A DNA stretch of 35,339 nt from Prochlorococcus sp. scB241_528N17 (GTDB lineage Bacteria; Cyanobacteriota; Cyanobacteriia; PCC-6307; Cyanobiaceae): NCBI GenBank assembly GCA_000634735.1, contig JFLG01000065.1:1-35339 (forward strand), given 5' to 3'. The translations under genes and the position numbers were made by a program. Positions 1 through 9,025 of the stretch are shown piece by piece (position 1 is the first letter of the stretch; each line of letters begins with the position of its first letter). The notes below the pieces were generated by a model that did no database searches, was not told where the DNA came from, and saw only the letters and a program-made list of their open reading frames with translations.

Positions 1-1
1 A

Positions 2-1096
2 CCTGTTGTAATGGCTACTGTACCGAGACTATGGGAAGCAATACATGATGGTTTTTTTCAGGCTTTGAAAAAAATGCCTTCCAAAAAGCAAAAACTTATC
101 AAGTTTTTGATAAGTAATAGTTCGGTTTTCAAAAGAAGTCTTAGAAAGATAAGAAATATAGATATAAATCAAATAACTTTTAAATCAAAAATCCCCTTAC
201 TGGGTTCTGTTATTAGCCGATATCCTTTACATAAATTGTCTACTATTTTTTTATGGCCGAATATTCTTAGACAACTATGCGGAGAAAAACTGAAATTTCC
301 CATTAACGGTGGAGGTGCATTGCCAGAACATGTAGATCTTTTTTTTGAATCTTTAGGTGTAGATGTTTTGGTGGGATATGGACTCACAGAAACTAGTCCA
401 GTATTAACTTGTAGGAGAAGAGAATTAAATGTTAGAGGATCATCTGGTCAGCCTCTAGCATTTACTGAAATCAAAATAGTGAATGACGATAAAAAAAAGA
501 TTCTGAAGTTCAGAGAAGTCGGAAAAATTCTTGTTAGGGGGCCGCAAGTAATGAAAGGTTATCTTAATAATGAAATAGCTACAAAAGATGTTTTATCCAA
601 GGATGGTTGGTTTGATACTGGTGATTTAGGTTTTCTAATACCAAATGGTTCTCTATTCATAACAGGAAGAGCCAAGGATACAATAGTGCTATCAAGTGGT
701 GAAAATATAGAACCGAATCCGCTAGAGACTGAAATCCTTAGTTCTGAATTTATTAATCAGATTCAACTAGTAGGACAAGATAAGAAATGTTTAACAGCCC
801 TTGTAGTTCCTAATGTCGAATTGGTTAAAAGCAAGTTTTTGGAAGAAGACCTTTCAAAATTAAACCTGAACAAGAATATTGGTACATTTTTCAAATCACA
901 AATTAATAATTTGCTTAAAAGTCGATTAGGAGCAAGATCAGAAGAACAAATATTAGATTGTTATTTTGTTGACGCCTTTACTCTAGAAAATGGGTTGTTA
1001 ACACAAACTCTTAAACAAAAAAGAAAAGAAATAGAAAAAAAGTATTCATCACAAATAGAAAATATGTATGAAAACAAATTTAGTAAGAAAATTTGA
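2..1096 (+). CDS. Long-chain acyl-CoA / acyl-ACP synthetase, C-terminal part (5' end outside window)
   Basis: This is an AMP-forming fatty-acid activating enzyme that uses ATP to join fatty acids to CoA or acyl carrier protein. The frame is already open at base 2, reading into VPRLWE, so the start lies upstream. Counting from the Met at base 11, the adenylate-forming motifs are GYGLTETSP (about 122-130), TGDLG (203-207) and GRAKDTIVLSSGENI (219-233). The C-terminal NGLLTQTLKQKR segment carries the probable catalytic lysine. In cyanobacteria the single homologue usually acts as the acyl-ACP synthetase Aas, which recycles free fatty acids. That substrate is inferred from lineage and is not visible here. 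The family is certain. Confidence 0.9.
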   Translation, partial: PVVMATVPRLWEAIHDGFFQALKKMPSKKQKLIKFLISNSSVFKRSLRKIRNIDINQITFKSKIPLLGSVISRYPLHKLSTIFLWPNILRQLCGEKLKFPINGGGALPEHVDLFFESLGVDVLVGYGLTETSPVLTCRRRELNVRGSSGQPLAFTEIKIVNDDKKKILKFREVGKILVRGPQVMKGYLNNEIATKDVLSKDGWFDTGDLGFLIPNGSLFITGRAKDTIVLSSGENIEPNPLETEILSSEFINQIQLVGQDKKCLTALVVPNVELVKSKFLEEDLSKLNLNKNIGTFFKSQINNLLKSRLGARSEEQILDCYFVDAFTLENGLLTQTLKQKRKEIEKKYSSQIENMYENKFSKKI

Positions 1097-1134
1097 TTTG
1101 TTCTATCTATATTGGAAAAGTAATTTAATTTTTT

Positions 1135-1578
1135 ATGGAAACAAAAAACTCAATATCTATAAAGCGCTCAATAGCTATAAAAGCTGTAGTTACGCCAACT
1201 TGGAAGGAAGATGCTGAAAAAGAATTAAGTAAAGCAATTTCAAACATTGATCAGCAATTATCGCAACTGGAGCAGGAGGGGCAGCAAATAGTAAATAATA
1301 TTAGATCCCAATCGGTTAATCCCCTAGATCCAAGGGTTCAAGAACAGGTTAGTCAGGTGCAACAACAAGTCGCAGCAAAACGAAATGAAATTGAAGAACA
1401 AAAAAGAAATCTACTCCAACAACAGAGTCAAGTTCGCGAATTAAAAATGGACGAAATTGTTGATCAAGGGCAAGTGGATAGTTTCTGTGATGTCACTGTG
1501 GGAGACAATCTTATTGAAAAAATGCAAGTCTCAATTACGGTTAAAGATGGCGTTATTCAATCTATAGATAATAATTAA
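1135..1578 (+). CDS. YlqD-like conserved protein
   Basis: This 147-aa soluble protein has a short N-terminal strand region (IAIKAVVTPTWKE), then a long Gln/Glu-rich coiled coil (about residues 28-110, with runs such as QVSQVQQQVAAKRNEIEEQK). It ends in a compact beta-rich tail (FCDVTVGDNLIEKMQVSITV). The layout matches the YlqD family, conserved in cyanobacteria and Firmicutes with no settled function. It starts at an ATG 38 bases after the acyl-ACP synthetase stop and may be cotranscribed with it. No signal peptide or catalytic motif is visible. The family call is from recognition of overall pattern. Confidence 0.75.
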   Translation: METKNSISIKRSIAIKAVVTPTWKEDAEKELSKAISNIDQQLSQLEQEGQQIVNNIRSQSVNPLDPRVQEQVSQVQQQVAAKRNEIEEQKRNLLQQQSQVRELKMDEIVDQGQVDSFCDVTVGDNLIEKMQVSITVKDGVIQSIDNN

Positions 1579-1701
1579 AGAGAAGATTTAGTATTTTTGA
1601 TAAATATAAGTAAATCTTAATTTCGAAAAGTTTTAAATTCTAATCGATCTAAATTATTACTTTCTTAAGTTTTAAGAGTTCCCACTGTGAACATGATTTC
1701 G

Positions 1702-1707
1702 TATAAT
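1702..1707 (+). promoter_or_regulatory. Candidate -10 element upstream of the PDH E2 gene
   Basis: A perfect TATAAT lies in the 218-base gap, about 90 bases before the E2 start. No good -35 hexamer is seen 16-18 bases upstream, which is common in Prochlorococcus promoters. A short inverted repeat (GTTC-N7-GAAC, 1678-1692) lies just upstream. The rest of the gap holds no convincing open frame or terminator. Confidence 0.4.
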
Positions 1708-1796
1708 TAGAGCAAGAGTTAAAAGGGTTCTTAATCATAAAAACTTTTGAAAGTTTGTAAAAAATCCCTTAAAACTTATGCAATAACAATTTTCTT

Positions 1797-3164
1797 ATGT
1801 CTCACGAAATATTCATGCCTGCATTGAGTTCTACTATGACGGAGGGCAAGATTGTGGAATGGTTGAAAAATCCGGGAGACAAGGTTGAAAGAGGCGAATC
1901 TGTCTTGGTTGTTGAATCTGACAAGGCAGATATGGATGTTGAATCTTTTCAAGATGGATATCTTGCAGCAGTTTTAATGCCTGCCGGCAGCACTGCACCT
2001 GTTGGAGAAACTATTGGTCTTATCGTAGAAAATGAGGATGAGATAGCTTCTGTTCAAGAACAAAATAAAGGAAATCAACCCGAAGTATCTACTTCTGACC
2101 AACTTGAATTGGTAAGTAATAAAACTGAAGAAAAACCAGTGGACCAAAGTGAAATTGTTGAAAAACAAAAAAAAGAAGTCGTATTAAAGAGTGAAAAGGC
2201 AGCCCCATCTTTTAATAGCGACCAAATTAATGCCGCTACAAATAATGTTTCTTCGAGGATAATTGCATCTCCAAGAGCTAAAAAACTAGCCTCTCAAATG
2301 GGTGTTGATTTAGCAAAAGTTAATGGATCTGGTCCGCACGGAAGGATTCAAGCCGATGATATTTTAAAAGCTAATGGCCAACCTGTTTCTATACCATGGA
2401 TAGGGGAAGGTGGTGCTCCTGCAAGTATTCCTGGTTCAAATTTGGGAGTTGAAAGTAAACCAGAAACTTCAGGAAATAGTTTTGGTAATCCTGGAGAAAC
2501 AATTCAATTTAATACTCTTCAAAAAGCGGTAAATAAAAATATGGAATCTAGTTTAGATGTGCCATGTTTTAGAGTGGGATACTCCATCAACACAGATAAA
2601 TTAGATAATTTCTACAAAAAAGTAAAACAGAATGGAGTGACTATGACTGCTCTACTAGTAAAGGCAGTTGCAAAGACACTAAAGAAACATCCTCAAGTTA
2701 ACTCAAGTTTTTCAGAAAATGGAATTTCTTATCCAGAAAATATAAATATTGCTGTTGCTGTTGCTATGGAAGATGGGGGACTAATAACTCCAGTATTAAA
2801 AGAACCTTGCAATACTGATTTATTTGAATTATCTAGGGAATGGAAAGATCTCGTAAAAAGATCGAGATTAAAACAATTAGAACCAGATGAATACTCAACG
2901 GGAACATTTACCTTATCTAACCTTGGTATGTTTGGTGTTGATAGATTTGACGCAATTCTTCCTCCAGGTACCGGTGCTATTTTAGCTATAGCATCATCGA
3001 AACCAACTGTTGTAGCTAATAATGATGGTTCAATATCGGTTAAAAAAATAATGCAAGTAAATCTAACAGCTGATCATAGAGTGATCTATGGAGCTGATGG
3101 AGCTTCATTCTTAAAAGACTTGGCTTCCCTAATTGAAGATGAGCCAGAGACTCTTGTTTCCTAA
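1797..3164 (+). CDS. pdhC: Pyruvate dehydrogenase E2 component (dihydrolipoamide acetyltransferase)
   Basis: E2 core of the pyruvate dehydrogenase complex; it moves the acetyl group from E1 to CoA. The 455-aa protein has one N-terminal lipoyl domain with lysine 43 in ESDKADMDVE. A flexible linker rich in Glu/Lys/Gln follows. The peripheral subunit-binding domain is at about 155-195 (SPRAKKLASQMGVDLAKV, GSGPHGRIQADDI). The C-terminal acyltransferase domain ends with the catalytic HRVIYG motif (His about 427). Length and single-lipoyl layout fit cyanobacterial E2. Cyanobacteria of this group lack a usual 2-oxoglutarate dehydrogenase, which favours PDH. It has its own upstream gap, and queA begins 6 bases after its stop. 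Confidence 0.93.
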   Translation: MSHEIFMPALSSTMTEGKIVEWLKNPGDKVERGESVLVVESDKADMDVESFQDGYLAAVLMPAGSTAPVGETIGLIVENEDEIASVQEQNKGNQPEVSTSDQLELVSNKTEEKPVDQSEIVEKQKKEVVLKSEKAAPSFNSDQINAATNNVSSRIIASPRAKKLASQMGVDLAKVNGSGPHGRIQADDILKANGQPVSIPWIGEGGAPASIPGSNLGVESKPETSGNSFGNPGETIQFNTLQKAVNKNMESSLDVPCFRVGYSINTDKLDNFYKKVKQNGVTMTALLVKAVAKTLKKHPQVNSSFSENGISYPENINIAVAVAMEDGGLITPVLKEPCNTDLFELSREWKDLVKRSRLKQLEPDEYSTGTFTLSNLGMFGVDRFDAILPPGTGAILAIASSKPTVVANNDGSISVKKIMQVNLTADHRVIYGADGASFLKDLASLIEDEPETLVS

Positions 3165-3170
3165 GTTTAA

Positions 3171-4295
3171 TTGATTTCTCAAATTAATAATGAAGAAAGA
3201 GATTATAGGCTTGAAGCTTATGATTATTTACTTGATCCTTCATTAATTGCTAGTAAACCTTCTGCAATTAGGCATGAATCAAGATTGATGATAGTTAGAA
3301 ATAGTGTTTTAGAAGAAGACTGCTTAACTAATAAATTTACCAAGAATCTTTTAGATGAATTTAGAAAAGGTGATCTTGTAGTTGTAAACAATACTAAAGT
3401 TATGAAAGCTAGGTTAAAGGTTGAATTAGAAAATAAGACATTAGTCGAATTATTAGTTTTAGAAAGATCCAATGAATGTGTTTGGTTATGTTTGGCAAAG
3501 CCAGCGAAAAAGTTAAAAATAAATAGAAAATTAAAATTAAAATCTCCTTTAGCTCAAGATATTAATTTAATTGTTGATGGGGTTGATGAAGAAACTGGAG
3601 GGAGATTTATTAAATTTCCGGAAAATATAACTTGTCTCAATTCAATGAATGACCTTCTTGATAAATACGGGGAAATCCCACTCCCTCCTTATATAAAAAA
3701 ATTCGAAGAAGAATCTTTTCATGAGAAAAGTTATCAAACTGAGTATGCAACTAATCCCGGGGCAGTTGCTGCACCAACAGCTGGTTTACACTTAAGCAAA
3801 AATCTTATTTCCAATCTAAAGAAAAAAGGAGTAATAATTTTACCGATAACTTTGCACGTGGGCTATGGAACATTCAAACCAATTGATCAAGAAGATCTAA
3901 GTGACTTAAAACTTCATAAAGAATGGGTAAATGTTAAGAAGGAAGTAGTGGAGGAAATAAAAAAAATAAAGAAAACAGATAGAAGAATAATTGCCATTGG
4001 GACGACTAGCGTGAGAGCTCTTGAAAGTTGTTATTCTCACGAAATTAATGACTTTATTCCCATAGCGAAATACGTGGATTTAGTAATTAAGCCTGGTTAT
4101 AAATTTAAGGTAGTTGATGGATTGTTGACTAATTTTCATCTTCCTAAAAGTTCATTATTACTATTAGTAAGCGCAATGATTGGTAGAGAAAGATTATTAG
4201 ATTTGTATAAAAAAGCCATAAAAGAAAAATTTAGATTTTTCTCTTATGGCGATGCTATGTATATTTCACCAGATTCATTACTGGAGAAAAAATAG
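3171..4295 (+). CDS. queA: S-adenosylmethionine:tRNA ribosyltransferase-isomerase
   Basis: QueA makes epoxyqueuosine at the wobble position of tRNAs with GUN anticodons by transferring the ribosyl part of SAM onto the preQ1 base. Diagnostic segments are YDYLLDPSLIASKP near the start, YQTEYATNPGAVAAPTAGLH in the middle, TLHVGYGTFKP, and GTTSVRALES with LLTNFHLPKSSLLLLVSA toward the end. Its 374 aa match the family length. The start is a TTG six bases after the pdhC stop, so the two are probably cotranscribed. The 3' end is almost back to back with convergent cysK: the two stop codons are 2 bases apart. Confidence 0.95.
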   Translation: MISQINNEERDYRLEAYDYLLDPSLIASKPSAIRHESRLMIVRNSVLEEDCLTNKFTKNLLDEFRKGDLVVVNNTKVMKARLKVELENKTLVELLVLERSNECVWLCLAKPAKKLKINRKLKLKSPLAQDINLIVDGVDEETGGRFIKFPENITCLNSMNDLLDKYGEIPLPPYIKKFEEESFHEKSYQTEYATNPGAVAAPTAGLHLSKNLISNLKKKGVIILPITLHVGYGTFKPIDQEDLSDLKLHKEWVNVKKEVVEEIKKIKKTDRRIIAIGTTSVRALESCYSHEINDFIPIAKYVDLVIKPGYKFKVVDGLLTNFHLPKSSLLLLVSAMIGRERLLDLYKKAIKEKFRFFSYGDAMYISPDSLLEKK

Positions 4296-4297
4296 AT

Positions 4298-5284
4298 TTA
4301 GGCTTTGACTGGTTCTTGAATGATTCCGCTTGGAACTTCAGTAAACATAATTGATGATAAATATCTCTCTGCTAAATCAGGTAGAACAACTACAATGGTT
4401 TTCCCCGCGTATTCATCTTGTTCAGCTAATCTAACAGCAGCAGCAGCAGCAGCTCCACAAGATATTCCTACTAATAGGCCTTCTTCTTTAGCTAGTCTAA
4501 GAGCCATCTCTATAGATTCGTCATTTGTTACTTGTTCAACCTTGTCAACAATTGATAAGTCAAGGTTCTTAGGAATAAATCCTGCTCCAATTCCTTGGAT
4601 TTTATGTGGTCCAGATTTAACTTCTTCTCCATTCATTGTCTGTGTAATAACAGGACTATGGGATGGCTCTACAGCTACAGAAGTAATATTCTTGCCCTTC
4701 TCTTGCTTAATGTATCTTGAAACTCCTGTAATTGTTCCGCCAGTTCCAACCCCTGCAACTAGGACATCAATTTCACCATCGCAATCATCCCAGATTTCTG
4801 GTCCAGTAGTTTTGAAATGAATTTCAGGGTTTGCTGGATTATCAAATTGCCCTGGCATGAAATATTGTGAAGGATTACTTTCTGCAATTTCTTTAGCCTT
4901 AGCTATTGCTCCAGGCATACCTTTTGATGCCTCTGTTAAAACAATTTCAGCACCCAATACTGCCATAACCCTTCTTCTTTCAATTGACATGGATTCTGGC
5001 ATAGTAAGGATCAGTTTATAACCTCTTGCTGAAGCAGTAAAAGCTAGAGCAATACCTGTATTTCCAGAAGTTGGCTCAACAATAGTTTTGTCTTTTGTAA
5101 GTTTCCCACTTTTCTCGGCATCCCAGATCATGTTTGCGCCAATCCTACATTTGACACTATAAGCGGGGTTTCTACCTTCAATTTTTGCAAGTACTGTAGC
5201 TTTCGCGTTTTTAGTGACTGATTTTAGTTTTACTAATGGAGTGTTTCCAATAGCAAAACTGTTGTCCTCATAAATTTTTGCCAT
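4298..5284 (-). CDS. cysK: Cysteine synthase A (O-acetylserine sulfhydrylase)
   Basis: PLP enzyme that makes cysteine from O-acetylserine and sulfide. The PLP lysine is K45 in [19 protein letters not shown] binds substrate and GTGGTITG binds the cofactor phosphate. A C-terminal [11 protein letters not shown] segment is also present. The 328-aa length is normal. It is the last gene of a leftward sulfur amino-acid block, 84 bases after the trans-sulfuration gene, so it may also have its own promoter. A GCA trinucleotide run on the plus strand near 4435-4452 is only the codons of the alanine string. Confidence 0.95.
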   Translation of the reverse strand: MAKIYEDNSFAIGNTPLVKLKSVTKNAKATVLAKIEGRNPAYSVKCRIGANMIWDAEKSGKLTKDKTIVEPTSGNTGIALAFTASARGYKLILTMPESMSIERRRVMAVLGAEIVLTEASKGMPGAIAKAKEIAESNPSQYFMPGQFDNPANPEIHFKTTGPEIWDDCDGEIDVLVAGVGTGGTITGVSRYIKQEKGKNITSVAVEPSHSPVITQTMNGEEVKSGPHKIQGIGAGFIPKNLDLSIVDKVEQVTNDESIEMALRLAKEEGLLVGISCGAAAAAAVRLAEQDEYAGKTIVVVLPDLAERYLSSIMFTEVPSGIIQEPVKA

Positions 5285-5368
5285 TTATATATTGAGAAAA
5301 TATACATTAATACTAACTATTATTCAGAAAAAGAGTATATAAGTTTCTATACGGTAAATACTAGGAAT

Positions 5369-6838
5369 TTAGAAATTATTTAGTGCTTCAGAAAAGGTTC
5401 TCCATAATTGATCTTGGTCTTCTAATCCAACTGATACTCTAATAAGGTGCGAGGGTATACCAAAACTTTCAGCCCAATTCAATTCGTCATAATGAGCTAG
5501 TAAAACATAAGGACAAACTAGAGTAAATTTTGTACCTAAACTAGGTCCTTTAGATACTTGTAGAGAATCATAAAATTTCTTAGCTTTGTTCAATCCTCCA
5601 TTTAATTCAAACGATAATAAGCAACCGTATCCTCCATCAGAAGTAAGTAAAGAATTAAAATTTGGACAATTTTCAGGATGGAAAATATTTTTAATCTCGC
5701 TATGGGTCTCTAATCTTTTTTTTAACTCTAAACATGCTTTATTTTGTTCAAAAACCCTTTTATTTACATCTCTACTAACTTTCTCTAGATAAACTGTATC
5801 TCCATCAGAAAGTTTTGGAAGATTAATCTCGTTTAATGCATTTCTAAATTGATCAATCCATTTGCTTTTTGGGTTTAGTATTAATGATCCGGCAAGAATA
5901 TCACCACTACCTGAAAAAATTTTTGTAAGTGAAGTAAAAACTATATCTGCATGTTCTAGAGAATTTATATTTAAATTTGAACCAATTGTATCGTCAACAA
6001 TTAAGGGAATATTTAACTTTTTTGCTATTTTTGAAATTTTTTTAATATTTACACATTTGAGCATTGGATTACTCGGTAGTTCAATAATTAATGCTGATGG
6101 ATTTATGCCTTTGATTTCTAATTCAATATCTGAGCAATTTTCTTCTGTAATTAACTTGGCTCCATGAAAGATATTCATTGGTAATTTAAGTACATCTACA
6201 TATGGAAAACCAATTTGGAGTGTTGGTTTAGCTGGAAATAATTTATATATGATTTCTAATGATGTATGCAATGCAGACATTCCAGATGAAGTTAAGTGAA
6301 TATCATTAGAGTTAATTTTTGTAGATTTAGAAATTCTATTTTTTATTTTTTGAGAACATTCATTCACGTAAGATTTTGGAGGGCAATCTTCAAGACCTAG
6401 TTCTATAGCAGCAGCTCTTGAAGAAAGACCAAGACCAGTATGTTGCCAAAAATATTTTGCATAAATACTTCCTTCTTTTTCAGTAATTAAGAAAGCTAAA
6501 TTATTTCTTTTTTCTATTAATGAGAATTGTTCAGAAGTATTTCTATCAATATATTTTTTAGCTTTAAAAGCTATGCTTTCATTCGGATATGGCCAGATAC
6601 TTTTATTGCTGTAGTAATTCTCCTTTTTTACTTTTTCGCATAATCTTTTAACGATGGGGTTTAGCCCGAACCTTGGGTAAATGGACTTCAATAAATTCAT
6701 GCATTCTTGATTTTTTTCCTCGTAATTTATTACATCATTCCAAGTTGGTAATGCTACAGAAACAGCATGAATACTATCAGGAATTGCATATCCCAACTCT
6801 AAATTTTTCCATATAGGTTTTTTAAGTAAATCTCTCAA
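5369..6838 (-). CDS. Cystathionine gamma-synthase-like PLP enzyme with N-terminal extension (fungal STR2/Met-7 type)
   Basis: This 489-aa member of the Cys/Met metabolism PLP family is about 100 residues longer than ordinary bacterial MetB/MetC. The N-terminal part holds PTWNDVINYEEKN (31-43) and YPRFGLNP (54-61), which I recognise from fungal cystathionine gamma-synthases. The catalytic part has SSGMSA (184-189), VDDTIG (281-286) and the probable PLP lysine K306 in SLTKIFSGSGD. The expected role is joining cysteine to an activated homoserine to form cystathionine. It starts at TTG, 3 bases after the stop of the preceding trans-sulfuration gene, so translational coupling is likely. The fold is certain; the exact substrate is inferred. 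Confidence 0.82.
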   Translation of the reverse strand: MRDLLKKPIWKNLELGYAIPDSIHAVSVALPTWNDVINYEEKNQECMNLLKSIYPRFGLNPIVKRLCEKVKKENYYSNKSIWPYPNESIAFKAKKYIDRNTSEQFSLIEKRNNLAFLITEKEGSIYAKYFWQHTGLGLSSRAAAIELGLEDCPPKSYVNECSQKIKNRISKSTKINSNDIHLTSSGMSALHTSLEIIYKLFPAKPTLQIGFPYVDVLKLPMNIFHGAKLITEENCSDIELEIKGINPSALIIELPSNPMLKCVNIKKISKIAKKLNIPLIVDDTIGSNLNINSLEHADIVFTSLTKIFSGSGDILAGSLILNPKSKWIDQFRNALNEINLPKLSDGDTVYLEKVSRDVNKRVFEQNKACLELKKRLETHSEIKNIFHPENCPNFNSLLTSDGGYGCLLSFELNGGLNKAKKFYDSLQVSKGPSLGTKFTLVCPYVLLAHYDELNWAESFGIPSHLIRVSVGLEDQDQLWRTFSEALNNF

Positions 6839-6841
6839 TTT

Positions 6842-8005
6842 TCAGAATTTATTCAAAGCAAATAAAATGTCCGAGATTAAATCGTTTGTATCTTCACATC
6901 CAATTGATAATCTGACAAGAGCATCATCTATCCCTAGCAGGTTTTTTGTTTTGTCATCAACAGAAGCATGAGTCATCGTTGCAGGGTGACAAATTAAACT
7001 TTCAACTCCTCCAAGGCTTTCTGCTAGAGAGAAATATTTGAGAGATTTGCAGAATTTAAAAGTATCCTCTTTATTTAAATTTAATTTTAGGGTGATCATT
7101 GAACCTCCAGATTTCATTTGCGATTTTGCTAAATTAAATTGCGGATGTTCTTGATTAAAAGGGTAAATTACATTACTAATTATTTTATGATTACCTAATT
7201 CTTCAGAAATAAATTCTGCACTTTTAGTTTGTTGTTCGATTCTTAAAGGAAGAGTTTTTACTCCTCTCGTAATGAGCCAACTATCAAAAGGAGATGGTTG
7301 AAGCCCGAGAGCTTTTTGAGAAAAAAGCATCTTACTATTCCATTCCTCATTATTTGTCAGTACTGCTCCACCTAGTGCGTCACTATGTCCATTAATGAAT
7401 TTTGTGGTGCTTACAACAGATAGTGTTGCACCAAGGTCCAATGGTTTTTGGATAAGCGCTGTAGAGAATGTGTTGTCTACAACTACTGGTATTTCGAGTT
7501 TATTCGCTTCATTACAAATTGCCTTAATATCAAGTACCTTCAAAAGTGGATTAGTTGGACTTTCTAGCCATATCAAGGATGGCTCGAAGTTTGAAATCTT
7601 TTTGATATTATTTTCGTTTGTAAAATCTGTGTATAAAACTTCTAGTCCAAATTTTTTGAAAACTTTTTCGAACATCCTCACTGTACAACCATAGAGATTT
7701 GACTCGCAGAGTATCTTGTCACCTGATTTTAGTGTTGATGAAATTGCAGTTACCGCGCTAATTCCAGATCCAAAAACTGTACAGTATTTAGAATCCTCTA
7801 TTGATTTAAGGATGTTTTCTAGAATTCTAAAGTTTGGATTGCCTGATCTGGTGTAGTCGAAATTATCTTTATTTCCATGTTTGAAAGTAGATGTAGAAAA
7901 AATAGGAGGCATAACGCATCCAGTTTCTTCTGCAAATGTTTCCCCATGGTGAATAGATAAGGTCTTAAAACCTGGCTTTTTTATATTATCTTCCTTATTT
8001 CCCAT
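6842..8005 (-). CDS. Trans-sulfuration PLP enzyme (cystathionine beta-lyase or gamma-synthase)
   Basis: This 387-aa protein is of normal bacterial length for the Cys/Met metabolism PLP family. It shows YTRSGNPN (51-58, contacts PLP phosphate from the neighbouring subunit), VVVDNTFS (174-181) and the PLP lysine K202 in STTKFINGHSD. These motifs do not separate MetB, MetC and related lyases. Because the next gene looks like a cystathionine gamma-synthase, this one may be the beta-lyase that releases homocysteine, but the reverse assignment is possible. It lies downstream of rpsD beyond a hairpin and directly upstream of its paralogue. Confidence 0.85.
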   Translation of the reverse strand: MGNKEDNIKKPGFKTLSIHHGETFAEETGCVMPPIFSTSTFKHGNKDNFDYTRSGNPNFRILENILKSIEDSKYCTVFGSGISAVTAISSTLKSGDKILCESNLYGCTVRMFEKVFKKFGLEVLYTDFTNENNIKKISNFEPSLIWLESPTNPLLKVLDIKAICNEANKLEIPVVVDNTFSTALIQKPLDLGATLSVVSTTKFINGHSDALGGAVLTNNEEWNSKMLFSQKALGLQPSPFDSWLITRGVKTLPLRIEQQTKSAEFISEELGNHKIISNVIYPFNQEHPQFNLAKSQMKSGGSMITLKLNLNKEDTFKFCKSLKYFSLAESLGGVESLICHPATMTHASVDDKTKNLLGIDDALVRLSIGCEDTNDLISDILFALNKF

Positions 8006-8029
8006 TATTTTTAAAAATAAGAATTAAAT

Positions 8030-8060
8030 TAAATCTCTCTTTTAAAAAATGAGAGATTTA
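8030..8060 (-). terminator. Hairpin terminator after rpsD
   Basis: A perfect 10-bp inverted repeat (TAAATCTCTC / GAGAGATTTA) with an AT-rich loop lies 21 bases beyond the rpsD stop. On the minus strand it is followed by an AT-rich, moderately T-rich stretch. It probably ends or attenuates rpsD transcription before the sulfur amino-acid genes. Confidence 0.6.
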
Positions 8061-8081
8061 ATAATCCAAAGAAAAGTAGTA

Positions 8082-8690
8082 TTAAACTTTTCTTGAATAA
8101 TATTCAACAACTAGTAGTTCGTTTATTTCAAGAGCAACCCACTCTCTATCGCATTTCCCATTTATTTTTCCCGTTAATTTAGGCTTGTCTAAATCAAGAT
8201 GAGGTGGGACATTTGCTAAGCCAGGAAATTCTATATTACCTTCAACAAGTTTTTTGCTTGCTTTGTTTTCTTTAATTCCGATTACATCACCTGATTTGCA
8301 TTGATAACCAGCAATATCAAGAACCTTTCCATTAACGGTTACATGGCCATGATTTACTAATTGTCTTGAGCCTGGAATGGTACCTCCAAAACCTAATCTA
8401 AAACAAACATTATCAAGTCTGTTTTCTAAAAGTCTTAGTAGGTTAGTACCTGTAGATCCTTCTTGAGCTCTAGCTTTTTTCACATAACGTACTAGTTGTT
8501 TTTCAGAAACTCCATAATTAAACCTAAGTTTCTGCTTTTCTTCTAGACGAATAGCATATTCTGATCGCTTGCGACGGGCTTGGCCGTGCTGACCTGGAGG
8601 ATTAGACTTCTTTGAAGCTTTCCTGGTGAGACCTGGTAGTTCTCCCAAGCGACGCGTAACCCTTAATCTGGGGCCGCGGTATCTTGACAT
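8082..8690 (-). CDS. rpsD: 30S ribosomal protein S4
   Basis: S4 is a primary 16S rRNA-binding protein that starts assembly of the 30S body. The 202-aa product opens with [20 protein letters not shown] and is rich in Lys/Arg. It carries the S4 RNA-binding domain at about 92-155 ([26 protein letters not shown]) and ends in [11 protein letters not shown]. Length and ends match bacterial S4. It starts at ATG and is transcribed away from yidD across a 94-base AT-rich gap that must hold both promoters. Confidence 0.98.
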   Translation of the reverse strand: MSRYRGPRLRVTRRLGELPGLTRKASKKSNPPGQHGQARRKRSEYAIRLEEKQKLRFNYGVSEKQLVRYVKKARAQEGSTGTNLLRLLENRLDNVCFRLGFGGTIPGSRQLVNHGHVTVNGKVLDIAGYQCKSGDVIGIKENKASKKLVEGNIEFPGLANVPPHLDLDKPKLTGKINGKCDREWVALEINELLVVEYYSRKV

Positions 8691-8784
8691 AATTTTAAAT
8701 TAAATAGAAATTTGCAATAAATTGGATAATTGATTAAATTCAATTAAACTAATTACTACTAAAGTATTATTTTACATCATTAAA

Positions 8785-9021
8785 GTGTTCAAAACTATTA
8801 ATAAATCAATTACTTCTATACTTCTTTTTGTGATTTCGTTCTATCAAAAGTGGTTTTCTCCTTTTTTCGGACCAAGATGTAGATTTATTCCAAGTTGCAG
8901 CTCTTATGGATATGAGGCAATTACTAGACATGGTCCTTGGAAGGGAGGGTGGTTAACTTTAAGAAGATTAAGCAGATGTCATCCTTTAACTCCCTGTGGA
9001 TGTGACCCTGTGCCTGACTAA
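8785..9021 (+). CDS. yidD: Membrane protein insertion efficiency factor YidD
   Basis: This 78-aa protein assists insertion of membrane proteins and works near YidC. The N-terminus has an amphipathic or hydrophobic helix (SITSILLFVISFYQKW). The family signature follows: SPFFGPRCRFIPSCSSYGYE, AITRHGPWKGGW and a Cys-containing tail (RCHPLTPCGCDP). The start is GTG. It is followed 4 bases later by a thioredoxin-like gene and then murE, so the three probably form one transcript. Confidence 0.93.
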   Translation: MFKTINKSITSILLFVISFYQKWFSPFFGPRCRFIPSCSSYGYEAITRHGPWKGGWLTLRRLSRCHPLTPCGCDPVPD

Positions 9022-9025
9022 ATGA

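Noticed and set aside
1678..1692. GTTC-N7-GAAC inverted repeat upstream of pdhC as a LexA-type box
   Set aside because: Half-site orientation and spacing do not fit the cyanobacterial or Gram-positive LexA consensus, and the gene is not a repair gene.
4435..4452. GCA trinucleotide repeat
   Set aside because: It is the coding sequence of the alanine run in the conserved C-terminal CysK segment, not a microsatellite of interest.
4320..4820. Long open frame on the plus strand antisense to cysK
   Set aside because: It mirrors the cysK codons, has no family resemblance and lies wholly inside a well-supported gene.
8728..8745. AATTGA-N6-TCAATT inverted repeat between rpsD and yidD
   Set aside because: Such short AT-only repeats arise easily by chance in this base composition; no other support.
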